The position numbers were made by a program, and so were the translations under genes. Below, piece by piece: positions 1 through 7,840 of a stretch of 10,866 nucleotides of DNA. How positions within the stretch are numbered: the first letter of the stretch is position 1; every line of letters starts with the position of its first letter. This stretch comes from an uncultured bacterium. Lineage in GTDB: Bacteria; Verrucomicrobiota; Kiritimatiellia; CAIKKV01. The notes under the pieces are model-generated. The model was given only the letters and a program-made list of their open reading frames with translations. It searched no databases and was not told the DNA's origin. The DNA lies in the NCBI GenBank assembly GCA_903828035.1, contig CAIKKV010000640.1, positions 1-10,866 of the forward strand. Direction: 5' to 3'.

Positions 1-3000
1 ATAGGGAGACGGATCAGTATGGTGATACGGAATCACAGCTGTCAGATTCGCCGTCAACCCTTCCTCGCCGTCCACCTGACCGTCCTGATCGAAGTCGGCG
101 ATGGGCCTTGCCGGCAGTTCCCCCCACCGGAAAGGAGAGGAATAATCGAACCCTGTGAAATAGTAGGCATCCATCATCGAGGGGAAGCCCATCACCTTTC
201 CGCTCACGCGGTCCTCGACACCACGAATGGGATTCAGGTTATGATAGATCTCATAGTAGTCATCATACCCATCACCATCCGTATCCGTGCTGCCGGGATT
301 GCAGGTGCTGAAGTTGTACGGCTCGCCTGGGGGCGCGGGCGCCGCGGAGAGGAATGTGAACCGCTTATACGGCACTTTAACCATCCGATCCGCATAATAC
401 GCCGCATCCCATTCGTAGGCGCCTAACGCACCGGGACCAGTCGCGCAATCACCTATACCGCCTCCAGAGAGGGAAACGTCAAAGAAGTTATACGGATCGT
501 AATTGTTGGAGACGGCATCCGGATCGGCCAAGGTTTCAGTGCCGTTGTTGTACATCCATTGGAATTGATAACAGGCACCGACCATGTATTCCTGGTAATT
601 GTAAAGGCCGTCCCCGTCATAATCCAGCAGGGCATCCGAGCTGGAGCCGTCCATGCCGCCAACCCAGGCCGGCAAGCCGTTGGTGCCGACACCCATGGCC
701 CCGGTCCAGTAGGCTTCCCAGTAGTCGGGCAGGTAGTCCATGTCGGTATCGACCGTGCAGGGATTCAACCCGCCGCCCGGGCCCGCCACACCCAGGGAAT
801 AGTTAAAGAACGCCTGTTCCCCGCCATCGGCAATCTGGTCGTTATCCGTATCCCCATTATGAATATCCGTCGGCAACGTCTTGTTCGGCCAGCTTGCCAC
901 GAAATTGGTCCAGGCGGATTGCATATTGTTTGGTGTGGCGTTGCCCCCAATGAGCCCCTGCCAATAAGTCAACACGCCAGAGCACATGAACTCCTGCCAG
1001 TTCACGAGCCCATCCGCATCCGCATCCAGCACCGCATCGCCAGGACTCTGCGGGTTGAGCCCCATGTATAATTCCCACCCGTCGAATATGCCGTCGTTGT
1101 CCGTATCGACATTGCGAGGATTGGTGCTGCGATTGTTCTGCGTTCCCAACGCCCAGGGCGGAATCGAATCAAAGATGCTCGCCTCGTTGGCACTGGTGCC
1201 TAGCATTTCCATTAAGTTATCGAACTCCGTCCCGCCCGGGATGAGCCATGACTCGTTCGGATCAAATCCCGCGCTTAAATAGGCGTTGCTGTGAATGGCC
1301 GTGCCATCCACGGCGTAGGCATCGCCGTCGGGATTCTCGACGTCGTCCGTGTAACCGTCATTGTCGGTATCCGCATCCCAGGGATCAAGTCCGAACGACA
1401 CCTCGAAGCCGTCCGGCAGATTGTCGCCGTCGGTATCCCACAGGAACGGATTGGTGCACCAGCGATATGGCAGTTCCCGGGTTACCCGATACGTCAGGGA
1501 CGTGCCAAAGGAGGAGGAATTATATTCTGAAAAATCATCATAATACGTTGTTGCCGCACCCGTATTGGTGCTATACAGCCAGTCGAAATCGGGCGAAAGC
1601 GTGGCATTTGCAATCATGTGCGTCTGCGACGGATGGTACAGCCGCTCGGCCGGCCAGGAAGGCACCATGGCCGTGATGGCCGTCCAATTGGTCGCGATCA
1701 GCCGGTTCGTGTTAGCGTGCTGCCAACGGTCCCAGGAAAACTCGTAGCCGTCTTCAAACCCGTCCTTGTCCGAATTGGCCAGGAGGGGATTCGACTGGTC
1801 CCCCGTATCCTCCGGATTGGGAAACATCCTGTAGACATCCTTGCGCGTCGCGAAGAAGGCTTCGCCATTATTAAAGACCTGATTCCAGACGAGATTCGAG
1901 AAAATGGGGGCTTGGTCGTCCGGGCCGATATATTCCATGATGTTGACCAGCTGCCAATCCGGCCGCTCAAAGCCGGTGGACGTATCCCAGAGGCAATCCC
2001 CGTCGGGGTTGTCATTGCGGCCATAAGGCTCCGTGACATCAATGGCCGAGGAGAAGAAATCGCGCTCTCCGGCCTTGTAGCGGGCATCATCGAAGAACCG
2101 CTTTTCAAAACCATCATCCATGCCGTCGCCATCGGTATCGGCATTGAGCGGGTTCATCAGCTTGATCCCGAATCCGGGCACATTGGTCGTGCTCATGGAA
2201 AATTCGGTGTAGTTGTCCAGCCCGTCCCCGTCCGGATCGCCATTCCGTCCGTCCAGACCGGAATCGCTGTTCGGATCCAAACCGAACTGCAGCTCGTACC
2301 AGTCGGACAGCATGTCCTTATCGGTGTCCGCGGCAGCCCCGGCGACGGCAAACGTCACGCGCACGTATTTCGGCCCGTCCATGAGAACCGGGATCGTGGT
2401 CGCATTCGTGGCCACAATGTCATTGTCGATGACCCAGTAGTTGACCTTGAAGCCGTCCGGGACATCCACCGACACAAAGGTGTTCGTAGAGCCGGCCGGC
2501 CGCCAGGGGTCCGACGGCAGGATCAGCTGAGCCGGGGAATTGGTGGGCTGAACGCTCTGAATCAGGTACTGCAGCTGCCAGACCCAGCGGAACGAGCCGT
2601 CCGAGTTGAGGATGTTGGTCGCCGTGATGGTGTAACCCTGTCCGGTAGGCGGCAGATAGCCGCCCGTGCCGTTCGTCCACCCGGTCAACGAATAGCGGGA
2701 GTCGGGGACGGGGCCGATAGCGATATGATTGGTCTCCTCATAAACAAACGTGGAGCCGGCGGCGTAGGGCCCCAGCGGCGTGCCCATCTGCAACGGCGTC
2801 TTTTCGAACAGCGTGATCATGTAGGCATTCGTGAAGACCGCCTTGAAATCGCGATCCATATCCATCAGATAAGTGGCGGGGTTATCGAATTGCTTGGCGC
2901 CCACCGCCCCGCCGTTGGTCGTCGTCCACTTCACGAACGCATAGCCTGCATCCGGTGTCGCCCCAATGTCGACCGGAGCATTGTAGGTGTAGTTGTTCGT

Positions 3001-3957
3001 CCCGGCCGGATAGACCGAGCCGTTCGGAGCGGCCAAGACGATGAGCTGCCGCTTCTCAACCGTGTTCTGAAACTGAACAGTGATGTTCTTGCTTCCGTTC
3101 ATCGTGATCGAAGTCGAGCTATTCGTCTGATTGTCGACCGGACTCGGCGTCGAAAGCCAGCACACGAACTCCTTGCCCGGGTCCGCATAGGCAACAAGGC
3201 TGATCAGTTCATTGCTGGAAATGGAAAGGGTATGCGTGGCGCCGTTGGGCACCAGATCGGTGCCGGACGAGGTGGTGACCAGGATCTGCCCGTTCGCCGG
3301 GGCGGATACGGTCAACTTGGGCATGGCTTGGAAGTTCGCGTAAACGCCCGCCGGAGACGAGTTGGGCGTTACCCAGGCCACGGTGTTGGACACGGTATTG
3401 CTGTCGATGAGCGCAGAGCCTGATGCAACGGTCCACTTGGTAAACTCGTAACCACTAGCCGGAATCGCGGTAACCGCGAAGGGGCGCGAAATCGGAATAT
3501 TGGTGGAGCCGGAGGGGTCCGTCGTCCCGCGGCCGGTGTGGGCCGGAAGAACCCCGACGGAGAACGTTGAGCGGGCGTCAAAATTGGCGATCAACACCCC
3601 ATCGCTTTCCAAGATAAAGGTTGCCGTGCGGCTGTTCGTGCCGGGGGACAAGGAAGCCGCCAGGTCGCCACCCCATGAGGAAAAGACTCTCAGCGCATTG
3701 TTGCTGGCCGTAACGGATAGCTCGACATCATCGGCGAAATAGTTAAAACCGTTTGAAACGACCGTTCCGGCCACGTTAATGTCAAAGCCAGTCACCACGC
3801 CGTATCCTGCGGGAGAGACTTGGACCTCCAGCGTATGCGGGGCGGCAACGGCGGGAACCGCTAATAGCAGAAGCCCCCCTAGCCCTCGCATCGCGACACT
3901 GCGCCGCGCTTGACGAATGAACAAAATGGCGTGTTTCTTTAACAGTGACAGATGCAT
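1..3957 (-). CDS. Giant secreted protein with InlB-like modules and calcium-type (TSP3/dockerin-like) repeats, partial at left edge
   Basis: The frame is open from an ATG at 3957 to base 1: 1319 codons without a stop, so the C-terminus lies outside the window. An AAGGAG seven bases before the ATG supports this start. A basic N-terminus and a hydrophobic stretch (about residues 24-39, ending AVPAVAA) look like a signal peptide. Residues 41-540 hold six divergent modules of about 80 residues, each with the GYxFxxW or similar core of InlB-B/'bacterial repeat' domains (for example GYEFTKW near 170 and GYAFVKW near 338). From residue 544 come acidic repeats of type DTDxDGxxDxWExxxGLxP (D544, D607, D841, D863, D951, D1036, D1070, D1225), often followed by a second half such as DYDGDGLYNYQEY (1113-1125). 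The family knowledge is that such Asp-rich loops bind calcium in thrombospondin type 3 and dockerin-like repeats. I infer a rigid extracellular or outer-surface protein. No catalytic domain, sortase motif or PEP-CTERM signal is visible in this portion. The reading frame was translated by hand. Confidence 0.88.
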   Translation of the reverse strand, partial: MHLSLLKKHAILFIRQARRSVAMRGLGGLLLLAVPAVAAPHTLEVQVSPAGYGVVTGFDINVAGTVVSNGFNYFADDVELSVTASNNALRVFSSWGGDLAASLSPGTNSRTATFILESDGVLIANFDARSTFSVGVLPAHTGRGTTDPSGSTNIPISRPFAVTAIPASGYEFTKWTVASGSALIDSNTVSNTVAWVTPNSSPAGVYANFQAMPKLTVSAPANGQILVTTSSGTDLVPNGATHTLSISSNELISLVAYADPGKEFVCWLSTPSPVDNQTNSSTSITMNGSKNITVQFQNTVEKRQLIVLAAPNGSVYPAGTNNYTYNAPVDIGATPDAGYAFVKWTTTNGGAVGAKQFDNPATYLMDMDRDFKAVFTNAYMITLFEKTPLQMGTPLGPYAAGSTFVYEETNHIAIGPVPDSRYSLTGWTNGTGGYLPPTGQGYTITATNILNSDGSFRWVWQLQYLIQSVQPTNSPAQLILPSDPWRPAGSTNTFVSVDVPDGFKVNYWVIDNDIVATNATTIPVLMDGPKYVRVTFAVAGAAADTDKDMLSDWYELQFGLDPNSDSGLDGRNGDPDGDGLDNYTEFSMSTTNVPGFGIKLMNPLNADTDGDGMDDGFEKRFFDDARYKAGERDFFSSAIDVTEPYGRNDNPDGDCLWDTSTGFERPDWQLVNIMEYIGPDDQAPIFSNLVWNQVFNNGEAFFATRKDVYRMFPNPEDTGDQSNPLLANSDKDGFEDGYEFSWDRWQHANTNRLIATNWTAITAMVPSWPAERLYHPSQTHMIANATLSPDFDWLYSTNTGAATTYYDDFSEYNSSSFGTSLTYRVTRELPYRWCTNPFLWDTDGDNLPDGFEVSFGLDPWDADTDNDGYTDDVENPDGDAYAVDGTAIHSNAYLSAGFDPNESWLIPGGTEFDNLMEMLGTSANEASIFDSIPPWALGTQNNRSTNPRNVDTDNDGIFDGWELYMGLNPQSPGDAVLDADADGLVNWQEFMCSGVLTYWQGLIGGNATPNNMQSAWTNFVASWPNKTLPTDIHNGDTDNDQIADGGEQAFFNYSLGVAGPGGGLNPCTVDTDMDYLPDYWEAYWTGAMGVGTNGLPAWVGGMDGSSSDALLDYDGDGLYNYQEYMVGACYQFQWMYNNGTETLADPDAVSNNYDPYNFFDVSLSGGGIGDCATGPGALGAYEWDAAYYADRMVKVPYKRFTFLSAAPAPPGEPYNFSTCNPGSTDTDGDGYDDYYEIYHNLNPIRGVEDRVSGKVMGFPSMMDAYYFTGFDYSSPFRWGELPARPIADFDQDGQVDGEEGLTANLTAVIPYHHTDPSPY

Positions 3958-3958
3958 G

Positions 3959-4576
3959 TCAATTCTCCTTCGAGGAAGCCTGCTCACCCTGGTCCAAAAG
4001 ATTTTGTTTTTCCATCAACCGCGTCATTTCGGCCGATGCCCTGGAAATTGTCTCTTCGCGATTGCGCAGTTCCTCATACGCCTGACGCGCCGCCAGCCAC
4101 TCGTCGTAAGCCTTCTGGATGGAAGGATTCCCCGATCTTAATCGGGCCGCCCCCTGCTCCGCCCTGTCGTTCGCCGCAACCAGATCCTGCTCCGCCTTGG
4201 CAATTCGGGTCGCGTCCCCTTTTTCCCGGGCCTCGATCAGAAGGCGCATTTTGGCATCCCGGTCCTGGGCGGGAACGGTATAAAGACCCAGTTTGCCGAT
4301 CAACCCTTCATAGGCGGCCTGAGCCGAAGCCCGCCGCTTCAAGGCGATCGCCGCTTCGGGAGTCTGCGCCAACCAGGCCCGTTCCGCCTGATACAGCCGA
4401 CCCGCAGCCGCCAACAAGTTCGTATCCGCAATTTTCGACTGAATGGAAACAGCATTTGAAACCGCCGGCCGGTTTTTCCCGGCTGTCGATTCAACCTTCT
4501 CGCGGCGGCAGGAAGAGCCGCATACACAAACACAAACGGCGAGAGCCACTAAACTGGCAAAAACCCTCAACTTCAT
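3959..4576 (-). CDS. Small exported, helix-rich protein of unknown function (possible lipoprotein)
   Basis: This is a 205-residue product. The start ATG at 4576 has GGAAGGAG five bases upstream. Residues 1-19 are basic then hydrophobic, like a signal peptide, and end in an unusual cluster CVCVCGSSC (15-23). C23 after GSS could be a lipid-attachment cysteine, but it is a poor lipobox, so membrane anchoring is only a possibility. The rest (about 45-200) is rich in Ala, Glu, Arg, Lys, Gln and Leu with few Gly or Pro, so it is probably an alpha-helical or coiled-coil rod. No known catalytic motif is seen and I do not recognise the family. The stop TGA (3961-3959) is followed by one base and then the ATG of the giant repeat protein, whose ribosome binding site lies inside the last codons of this gene (AAG GAG AAT TGA). 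The two are therefore almost certainly co-transcribed and translationally coupled, and may work together at the envelope. Confidence 0.8.
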   Translation of the reverse strand: MKLRVFASLVALAVCVCVCGSSCRREKVESTAGKNRPAVSNAVSIQSKIADTNLLAAAGRLYQAERAWLAQTPEAAIALKRRASAQAAYEGLIGKLGLYTVPAQDRDAKMRLLIEAREKGDATRIAKAEQDLVAANDRAEQGAARLRSGNPSIQKAYDEWLAARQAYEELRNREETISRASAEMTRLMEKQNLLDQGEQASSKEN

Positions 4577-4630
4577 CAGTACTCCTTCCAGGAAACGGGT
4601 AGAATAAACCCATCTCAGGCACGATTAATA

Positions 4631-4659
4631 AATATACTAAACCCACACCCTGATGTCTA
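4631..4659 (-). promoter_or_regulatory. Sigma70-like promoter for the two-gene exported unit
   Basis: Read on the minus strand there is a -35 box TAGACA (4659-4654, 5 of 6 consensus), a 17-base spacer and a -10 box TATATT (4636-4631, 5 of 6). The predicted transcript would begin near 4624, giving a leader of about 48 bases before the ATG at 4576. The local AT-richness stands out from the surroundings. The boxes were found by eye and are not experimentally supported. Confidence 0.5.
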
Positions 4660-4858
4660 ACCCTTTTCGCAATTGATTGGCATCCCCACTCCGCTTTCCT
4701 GCTCAAGGAGTCCCTCGCCACGCCACCCCCGCCCCTTGTCCATGCCTTCATTATACACTGATCGAGGAAACGGGCACGCGAAATCTGCCTTTTCGATGCA
4801 GGAATCGGGCGCAAGGATCGGTGATGGCTGGCGATTGTTTGCGTGCCTTTCGTTTTAT

Positions 4859-4933
4859 GTCATCCCGAGCGCAGTCGAGGGATCGCAACCTTTTTGATGG
4901 TGGCGGAGATCCCTCGACTACGCTCGGGATGAC
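4859..4933. repeat. REP/MITE-like inverted repeat
   Basis: Two 26-base arms, 4859-4884 and 4908-4933, are reverse complements with a single mismatch (C4872 against T4919 as the base-paired position). The arms begin GTCATCCCGAGCG and end in the complementary CGCTCGGGATGAC. The 23-base loop continues the pairing imperfectly (GCAACC at 4885-4890 against GGTGGC at 4899-4904). I recognise this arm type as resembling short palindromic elements dispersed between genes in many bacteria; the identification is from memory. It has no run of T after the stem, so a classic intrinsic terminator is unlikely, and it encodes nothing. Confidence 0.8.
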
Positions 4934-4986
4934 CGGCGGGAACGTATCACGCGAGACTTTGCGCAGGCTTCGCGCCGCCTTCTCTC

Positions 4987-5014
4987 TTGACTTTCGCCTA
5001 AAACACGGTACAAC
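4987..5014 (+). promoter_or_regulatory. Possible sigma70-like promoter of the PpiD/SurA-like gene
   Basis: There is a -35 box TTGACT (4987-4992, 5 of 6), a 16-base spacer and a -10 box TACAAC (5009-5014, 4 of 6). Transcription would start near 5021, about 36 bases before the ATG at 5057. The -10 box is weak, so this is a tentative call supported mainly by its position. Confidence 0.35.
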
Positions 5015-5056
5015 GCACATGACTCTTTCAGTAGGAAACCAAAAAGGAATCCCTCC

Positions 5057-6769
5057 ATGTTGATCACCAAATTCAATGCCCTGATCCGCAACCGTTTCAT
5101 CTGGGGCTTCTTCGCCGTCCTCGTCAGCATCACCATGGTCGGATTCTTCACCGATATCGGCGGCTGCGTCCGCGGCAAGCACCCCCCGGGGACCGCCGGC
5201 GCGCTCGACGGCAAGGCCATCTCCTCCGTCGCCCTCCAGAATGCCAAGAACAACGTCCTCCTGCGCCTGCGCCTCAGCACCGGCCGCGACTTCAACATGA
5301 CCCGCGAGATGGGCGCCCTCGTCACCCGCGAAGCCTGGAAGCGGCTGGCCCTGCTCCAGCTGGCCGAGGGCGAGAAGCTCTGGGCCGGCGATGGCGAAGT
5401 GGCCGCCGCCGTCCAGCGCGATCCCATGTTCCAGTCCGACGGCATTTTCAACCGCGACCGCTTCAACCAGTTCATGCAGGTGCTCGGCCAGAACTACGGC
5501 TACAGCCCCGACCAGTTCTGGGGCTACCTGCGCGAGGAGCTGACCCTCGACAAAATCCGCCGCACCGTCTCCGCCGGCGTCTGGACCACCCCGTTCGAGG
5601 TCGAGCGGCTCGCCCGCAACTTCGCCGACACCTTCACGGTGGACTACGTGGAAACCCCGCGCAGCGCCCTGACGCGCGATATCGTCGTCACGGAAGCCCA
5701 GATCCGGGCCTACTACGACACCCACACGGCGGACTTCACCATCCCGGACCGCGTGCAGGTGGCCTACGCGGCCTTCCCGTTCGTCGATTACACGAACGTG
5801 GCCGTCTCGGCCGAAAGCGTCACCAACTATTACGCCGATCACATGAACGACTACTTCACGACCAACGAGGCCGGCCAGCCCCTGGCCCGCAAGATCGAAG
5901 AGGTCCAGGGCTCCATCCGCAAGCAGCTGGCCCGCGAGCTCCAGCGCGAAAAGGCGATCGAAGACGCCGCCAGGTTCGCCGATTCGCTCTACACGCGCAG
6001 CGGAACCAGCAACTTCTTCTTCTTCGCCGCCGCCGCCACGGGAAAGACCGTCAAGCTGTCCCGCTATTTCTCGGCCAAGGAGCCGCTGCGCGAGCTGAGC
6101 GTGGGCCCCGATTTCAACAGCGCCGCCTTCTCCCTCGCCCCGGAAAAGGATTCCGACTTCAGCGAGCCCATCATCGGCAGCAACACCGTCTACGTGCTGT
6201 CGTACGGGGCGGTCCAGCCCTCCCGCGTGCCGCCCTTCGCTGAGGCCCGCACGGAGGCCGAGACCCGCGCCCTGGGCGAAGCGAAGAACAAGGCCCTCGA
6301 GGAGCGCAGCGCCAGCCTTACGAAAAAGATCCAGGGCGCCGTCCGCGCCGGCACGCCCTTCGCGGATGCCGCCGTGGCCGCCGGCCTGACGAGCTCGGTC
6401 AAGACCGCCGGCCCGTTCACGGCCTACACCGCGCCCGCGCCCTTTGACAACGCCCGGCTCATCACGTCCGTCATCTCCCTGCAGGAAGGTGAAATCTCGG
6501 ACCTGGTGCCCTCCGAACGCGGCTCCCTCTTCCTGATCCGCTGCAAGGCCCGGAAAGAGGGCGACACGGGCGCCACGGACCCGATCCGCAACCAGATCCG
6601 CTCCAGCATCAATCGCCGGCACGCGCAGCTGCTCGTGGGTCAATGGGAAGACGATCTGCTGAAAAAGAAGGGCTACCAGGAGCCCTCGCCCATCGCGGAC
6701 GTTGAAGAGACGTCCGATGAGGATGAGAAGCCGGCGGCCCCGCCGCCCCCCAGCGCCGGCCAGCTGTAG
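5057..6769 (+). CDS. PpiD/SurA-like membrane-anchored periplasmic chaperone
   Basis: This 570-residue protein has one N-terminal membrane segment (about 13-34, RFIWGFFAVLVSITMVGFF) preceded by Arg/Lys. That is the N-in, periplasm-facing topology of PpiD, which helps newly exported proteins fold. Residues about 40-190 match the SurA/PpiD N-terminal chaperone layout: a DGKAIS strand, then helices with RDPMFQSDGIFNRDRF and LREELTLDKIR. The middle (about 215-330) has the YYDTHTADFTIPDRVQV element that precedes the parvulin domain in PpiD proteins, but I cannot find a clear HIL or GGDLG-type parvulin core. A second degenerate PPIase-like stretch may span 350-520. The tail (about 545-570) is acidic and proline-rich. 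AAGGA eight to nine bases upstream supports this ATG. It may be a chaperone with little or no isomerase activity. The stop lies 3 bases from the stop of the convergent radical SAM gene. Confidence 0.8.
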   Translation: MLITKFNALIRNRFIWGFFAVLVSITMVGFFTDIGGCVRGKHPPGTAGALDGKAISSVALQNAKNNVLLRLRLSTGRDFNMTREMGALVTREAWKRLALLQLAEGEKLWAGDGEVAAAVQRDPMFQSDGIFNRDRFNQFMQVLGQNYGYSPDQFWGYLREELTLDKIRRTVSAGVWTTPFEVERLARNFADTFTVDYVETPRSALTRDIVVTEAQIRAYYDTHTADFTIPDRVQVAYAAFPFVDYTNVAVSAESVTNYYADHMNDYFTTNEAGQPLARKIEEVQGSIRKQLARELQREKAIEDAARFADSLYTRSGTSNFFFFAAAATGKTVKLSRYFSAKEPLRELSVGPDFNSAAFSLAPEKDSDFSEPIIGSNTVYVLSYGAVQPSRVPPFAEARTEAETRALGEAKNKALEERSASLTKKIQGAVRAGTPFADAAVAAGLTSSVKTAGPFTAYTAPAPFDNARLITSVISLQEGEISDLVPSERGSLFLIRCKARKEGDTGATDPIRNQIRSSINRRHAQLLVGQWEDDLLKKKGYQEPSPIADVEETSDEDEKPAAPPPPSAGQL

Positions 6770-6772
6770 CCC

Positions 6773-7774
6773 TCAGCAGATCAGGTCCGCCGCCCTGCCG
6801 CACTGGCGGCAGGCGCAGGCTTCATCCACCCCCACCCGCTGCACCGCGAATCCGCTTCGGCGGATGAGCACATTCTTGCAGCCGGGACAGAGCGTGTTGG
6901 TCCCGTGGTCGGCCAGCATATTGCCCAGATAGACGTAGGGTAGAATCGCCGACGCCGCCGCATAGGCCCGCTCCATGACCGCCCGCGGGGTGGCCGGGAT
7001 CTTGAGCTTGTATTCGGGCCGGTAGGCGCTCAAATGCAGGGGCGTCTTCTCGCCCAGGTTCTGCTTCACCCACTCCGCCAGCTCGGTAATCTGGGCGGCC
7101 TGGTCGTTCAGGTTGGGAATCACCAGGTTGGTGATCTCCAGGTGGCAGCCCGCTTTCCGGGCCTGCACGCAGAAATCCAGAACCGGCTGGAGCGTGCCCC
7201 GGCACTGCCTCGTGTAGAAGTCGTCCTCGATGCATTTGATGTCCACGTTCAGCGCATCGATCAGGGGCAGCAGCTCGGCCGCCGGCTCGGGATTGATATA
7301 GCCGTTGGTGACCAGCACATTGAGAACGCCCTTCTCCCGGGCCAGCCGCGAGCACTCCAGCACGTACTCAAAGTTCACCAGGGGCTCGTTGTACGTGTAC
7401 GCGAGGGCCCCGCACCCTTGCCGCACGACCGAGTCGACCACCTCTTCCGGGGCATGGAAATCGCCGCCCTGGCGCTCAGGCCCCTGCTGGGAAATGACAT
7501 AATTCTGGCAGAACGCACAGGCGAAGTTGCAGCCCCATCCGCCGATGCTGTAGATGGACCGGCCCGGATGAAAGTGATACAGGGGCTTCTTCTCCATGGG
7601 GTCCAGGTGGGCCGAGGAGATCCGGCCGTATCCCAGCGCCGTCAGCCGCCCTTCGTGAAAGGCCCGGCTCCGGCAGAGCCCGGCCCTGCCCTCGCGGATT
7701 CGACAGAAATGCGGGCACAGAAGGCATTCCCCCTGCTCGTCCGACACCTTGCGCCAGTACTTGGCTTCTTTCAC
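6773..7774 (-). CDS. amrS: AmmeMemoRadiSam-system radical SAM enzyme
   Basis: This protein belongs to the radical SAM family related to pyruvate formate-lyase activating enzymes. In genomes it is associated with AMMECR1- and Memo-like proteins, and its substrate is not settled. The 4Fe-4S/SAM motif CNFACAFC gives Cys82, Cys86 and Cys89 (numbered from the GTG start). The family's N-terminal cysteine motif is CLLCPHFC...GLC (17-34), followed by DPMEKKPLYHFHPG (58-71). TYNEP, NVDIK and the C-terminal cysteine pairs C296/C299 and C322/C325 (zinc-ribbon-like) also fit. I chose GTG at 7774 because AGGAGG lies six bases upstream, the family starts close to this point, and a strong promoter lies between it and the further ATG at 7852. 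The product is 333 residues, normal for the family. Neither an AMMECR1 nor a Memo gene is in the window. The gene stands alone. Confidence 0.85.
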   Translation of the reverse strand: MKEAKYWRKVSDEQGECLLCPHFCRIREGRAGLCRSRAFHEGRLTALGYGRISSAHLDPMEKKPLYHFHPGRSIYSIGGWGCNFACAFCQNYVISQQGPERQGGDFHAPEEVVDSVVRQGCGALAYTYNEPLVNFEYVLECSRLAREKGVLNVLVTNGYINPEPAAELLPLIDALNVDIKCIEDDFYTRQCRGTLQPVLDFCVQARKAGCHLEITNLVIPNLNDQAAQITELAEWVKQNLGEKTPLHLSAYRPEYKLKIPATPRAVMERAYAAASAILPYVYLGNMLADHGTNTLCPGCKNVLIRRSGFAVQRVGVDEACACRQCGRAADLIC

Positions 7775-7811
7775 GCCGGTCCTCCTTGGCCAAAACCTAG
7801 ACGACGCCGGC

Positions 7812-7840
7812 ATTGTAGGACGACTGAACGACCTCGTCAA
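7812..7840 (-). promoter_or_regulatory. Sigma70-like promoter of the radical SAM gene
   Basis: On the minus strand there is a -35 box TTGACG (7840-7835, 5 of 6), a spacer of exactly 17 bases and a -10 box TACAAT (7817-7812, 5 of 6). Transcription would start near 7805, about 30 bases before the GTG at 7774 with its AGGAGG. This is the best promoter by eye in the window, and it rules against translation from the ATG at 7852. Confidence 0.6.

Larger units (their letters stand above)
4577..5056. other. Intergenic region between divergent genes (480 bases)
   Basis: This stretch separates the minus-strand exported unit from the plus-strand chaperone gene. It holds a promoter-like element facing each way, at 4631-4659 and 4987-5014, and one REP-like inverted repeat at 4859-4933. 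The short open frames across it lack convincing ribosome binding sites and overlap the inverted repeat or neighbouring genes. I see no tRNA, riboswitch or other RNA gene in it. Confidence 0.7.

Noticed and set aside
1618..3423. Long plus-strand open frame (601 codons)
   Set aside because: It is the antisense shadow of the giant repeat protein. It has no ribosome binding site, is extremely rich in Arg, Gly, Val and Ile, and has no domain, while the opposite strand has a signal peptide and clear repeats.
1..3957. CRISPR-like or tandem DNA repeats within the giant gene
   Set aside because: The regularity is at protein level only. The DTDxDG units differ in codons and spacing, with no constant-length DNA repeat or spacer.
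4750..4755. Perfect minus-strand TATAAT
   Set aside because: No acceptable -35 box lies 16-18 bases upstream and the extended -10 TG is one base out of place. The promoter at 4631-4659 is closer to the gene and better spaced.
4491..4814. Minus-strand 107-codon frame overlapping the start of the 205-aa gene
   Set aside because: It spans the promoter of the exported unit, lacks a ribosome binding site, and overlaps a better supported gene in another frame.
4751..6643. Long minus-strand open frame (630 codons)
   Set aside because: It is a shadow of the PpiD/SurA-like gene, caused by high GC at third positions. Its composition is Gly/Ala/Val/Arg-rich with no recognisable fold, and it runs through the inverted repeat.
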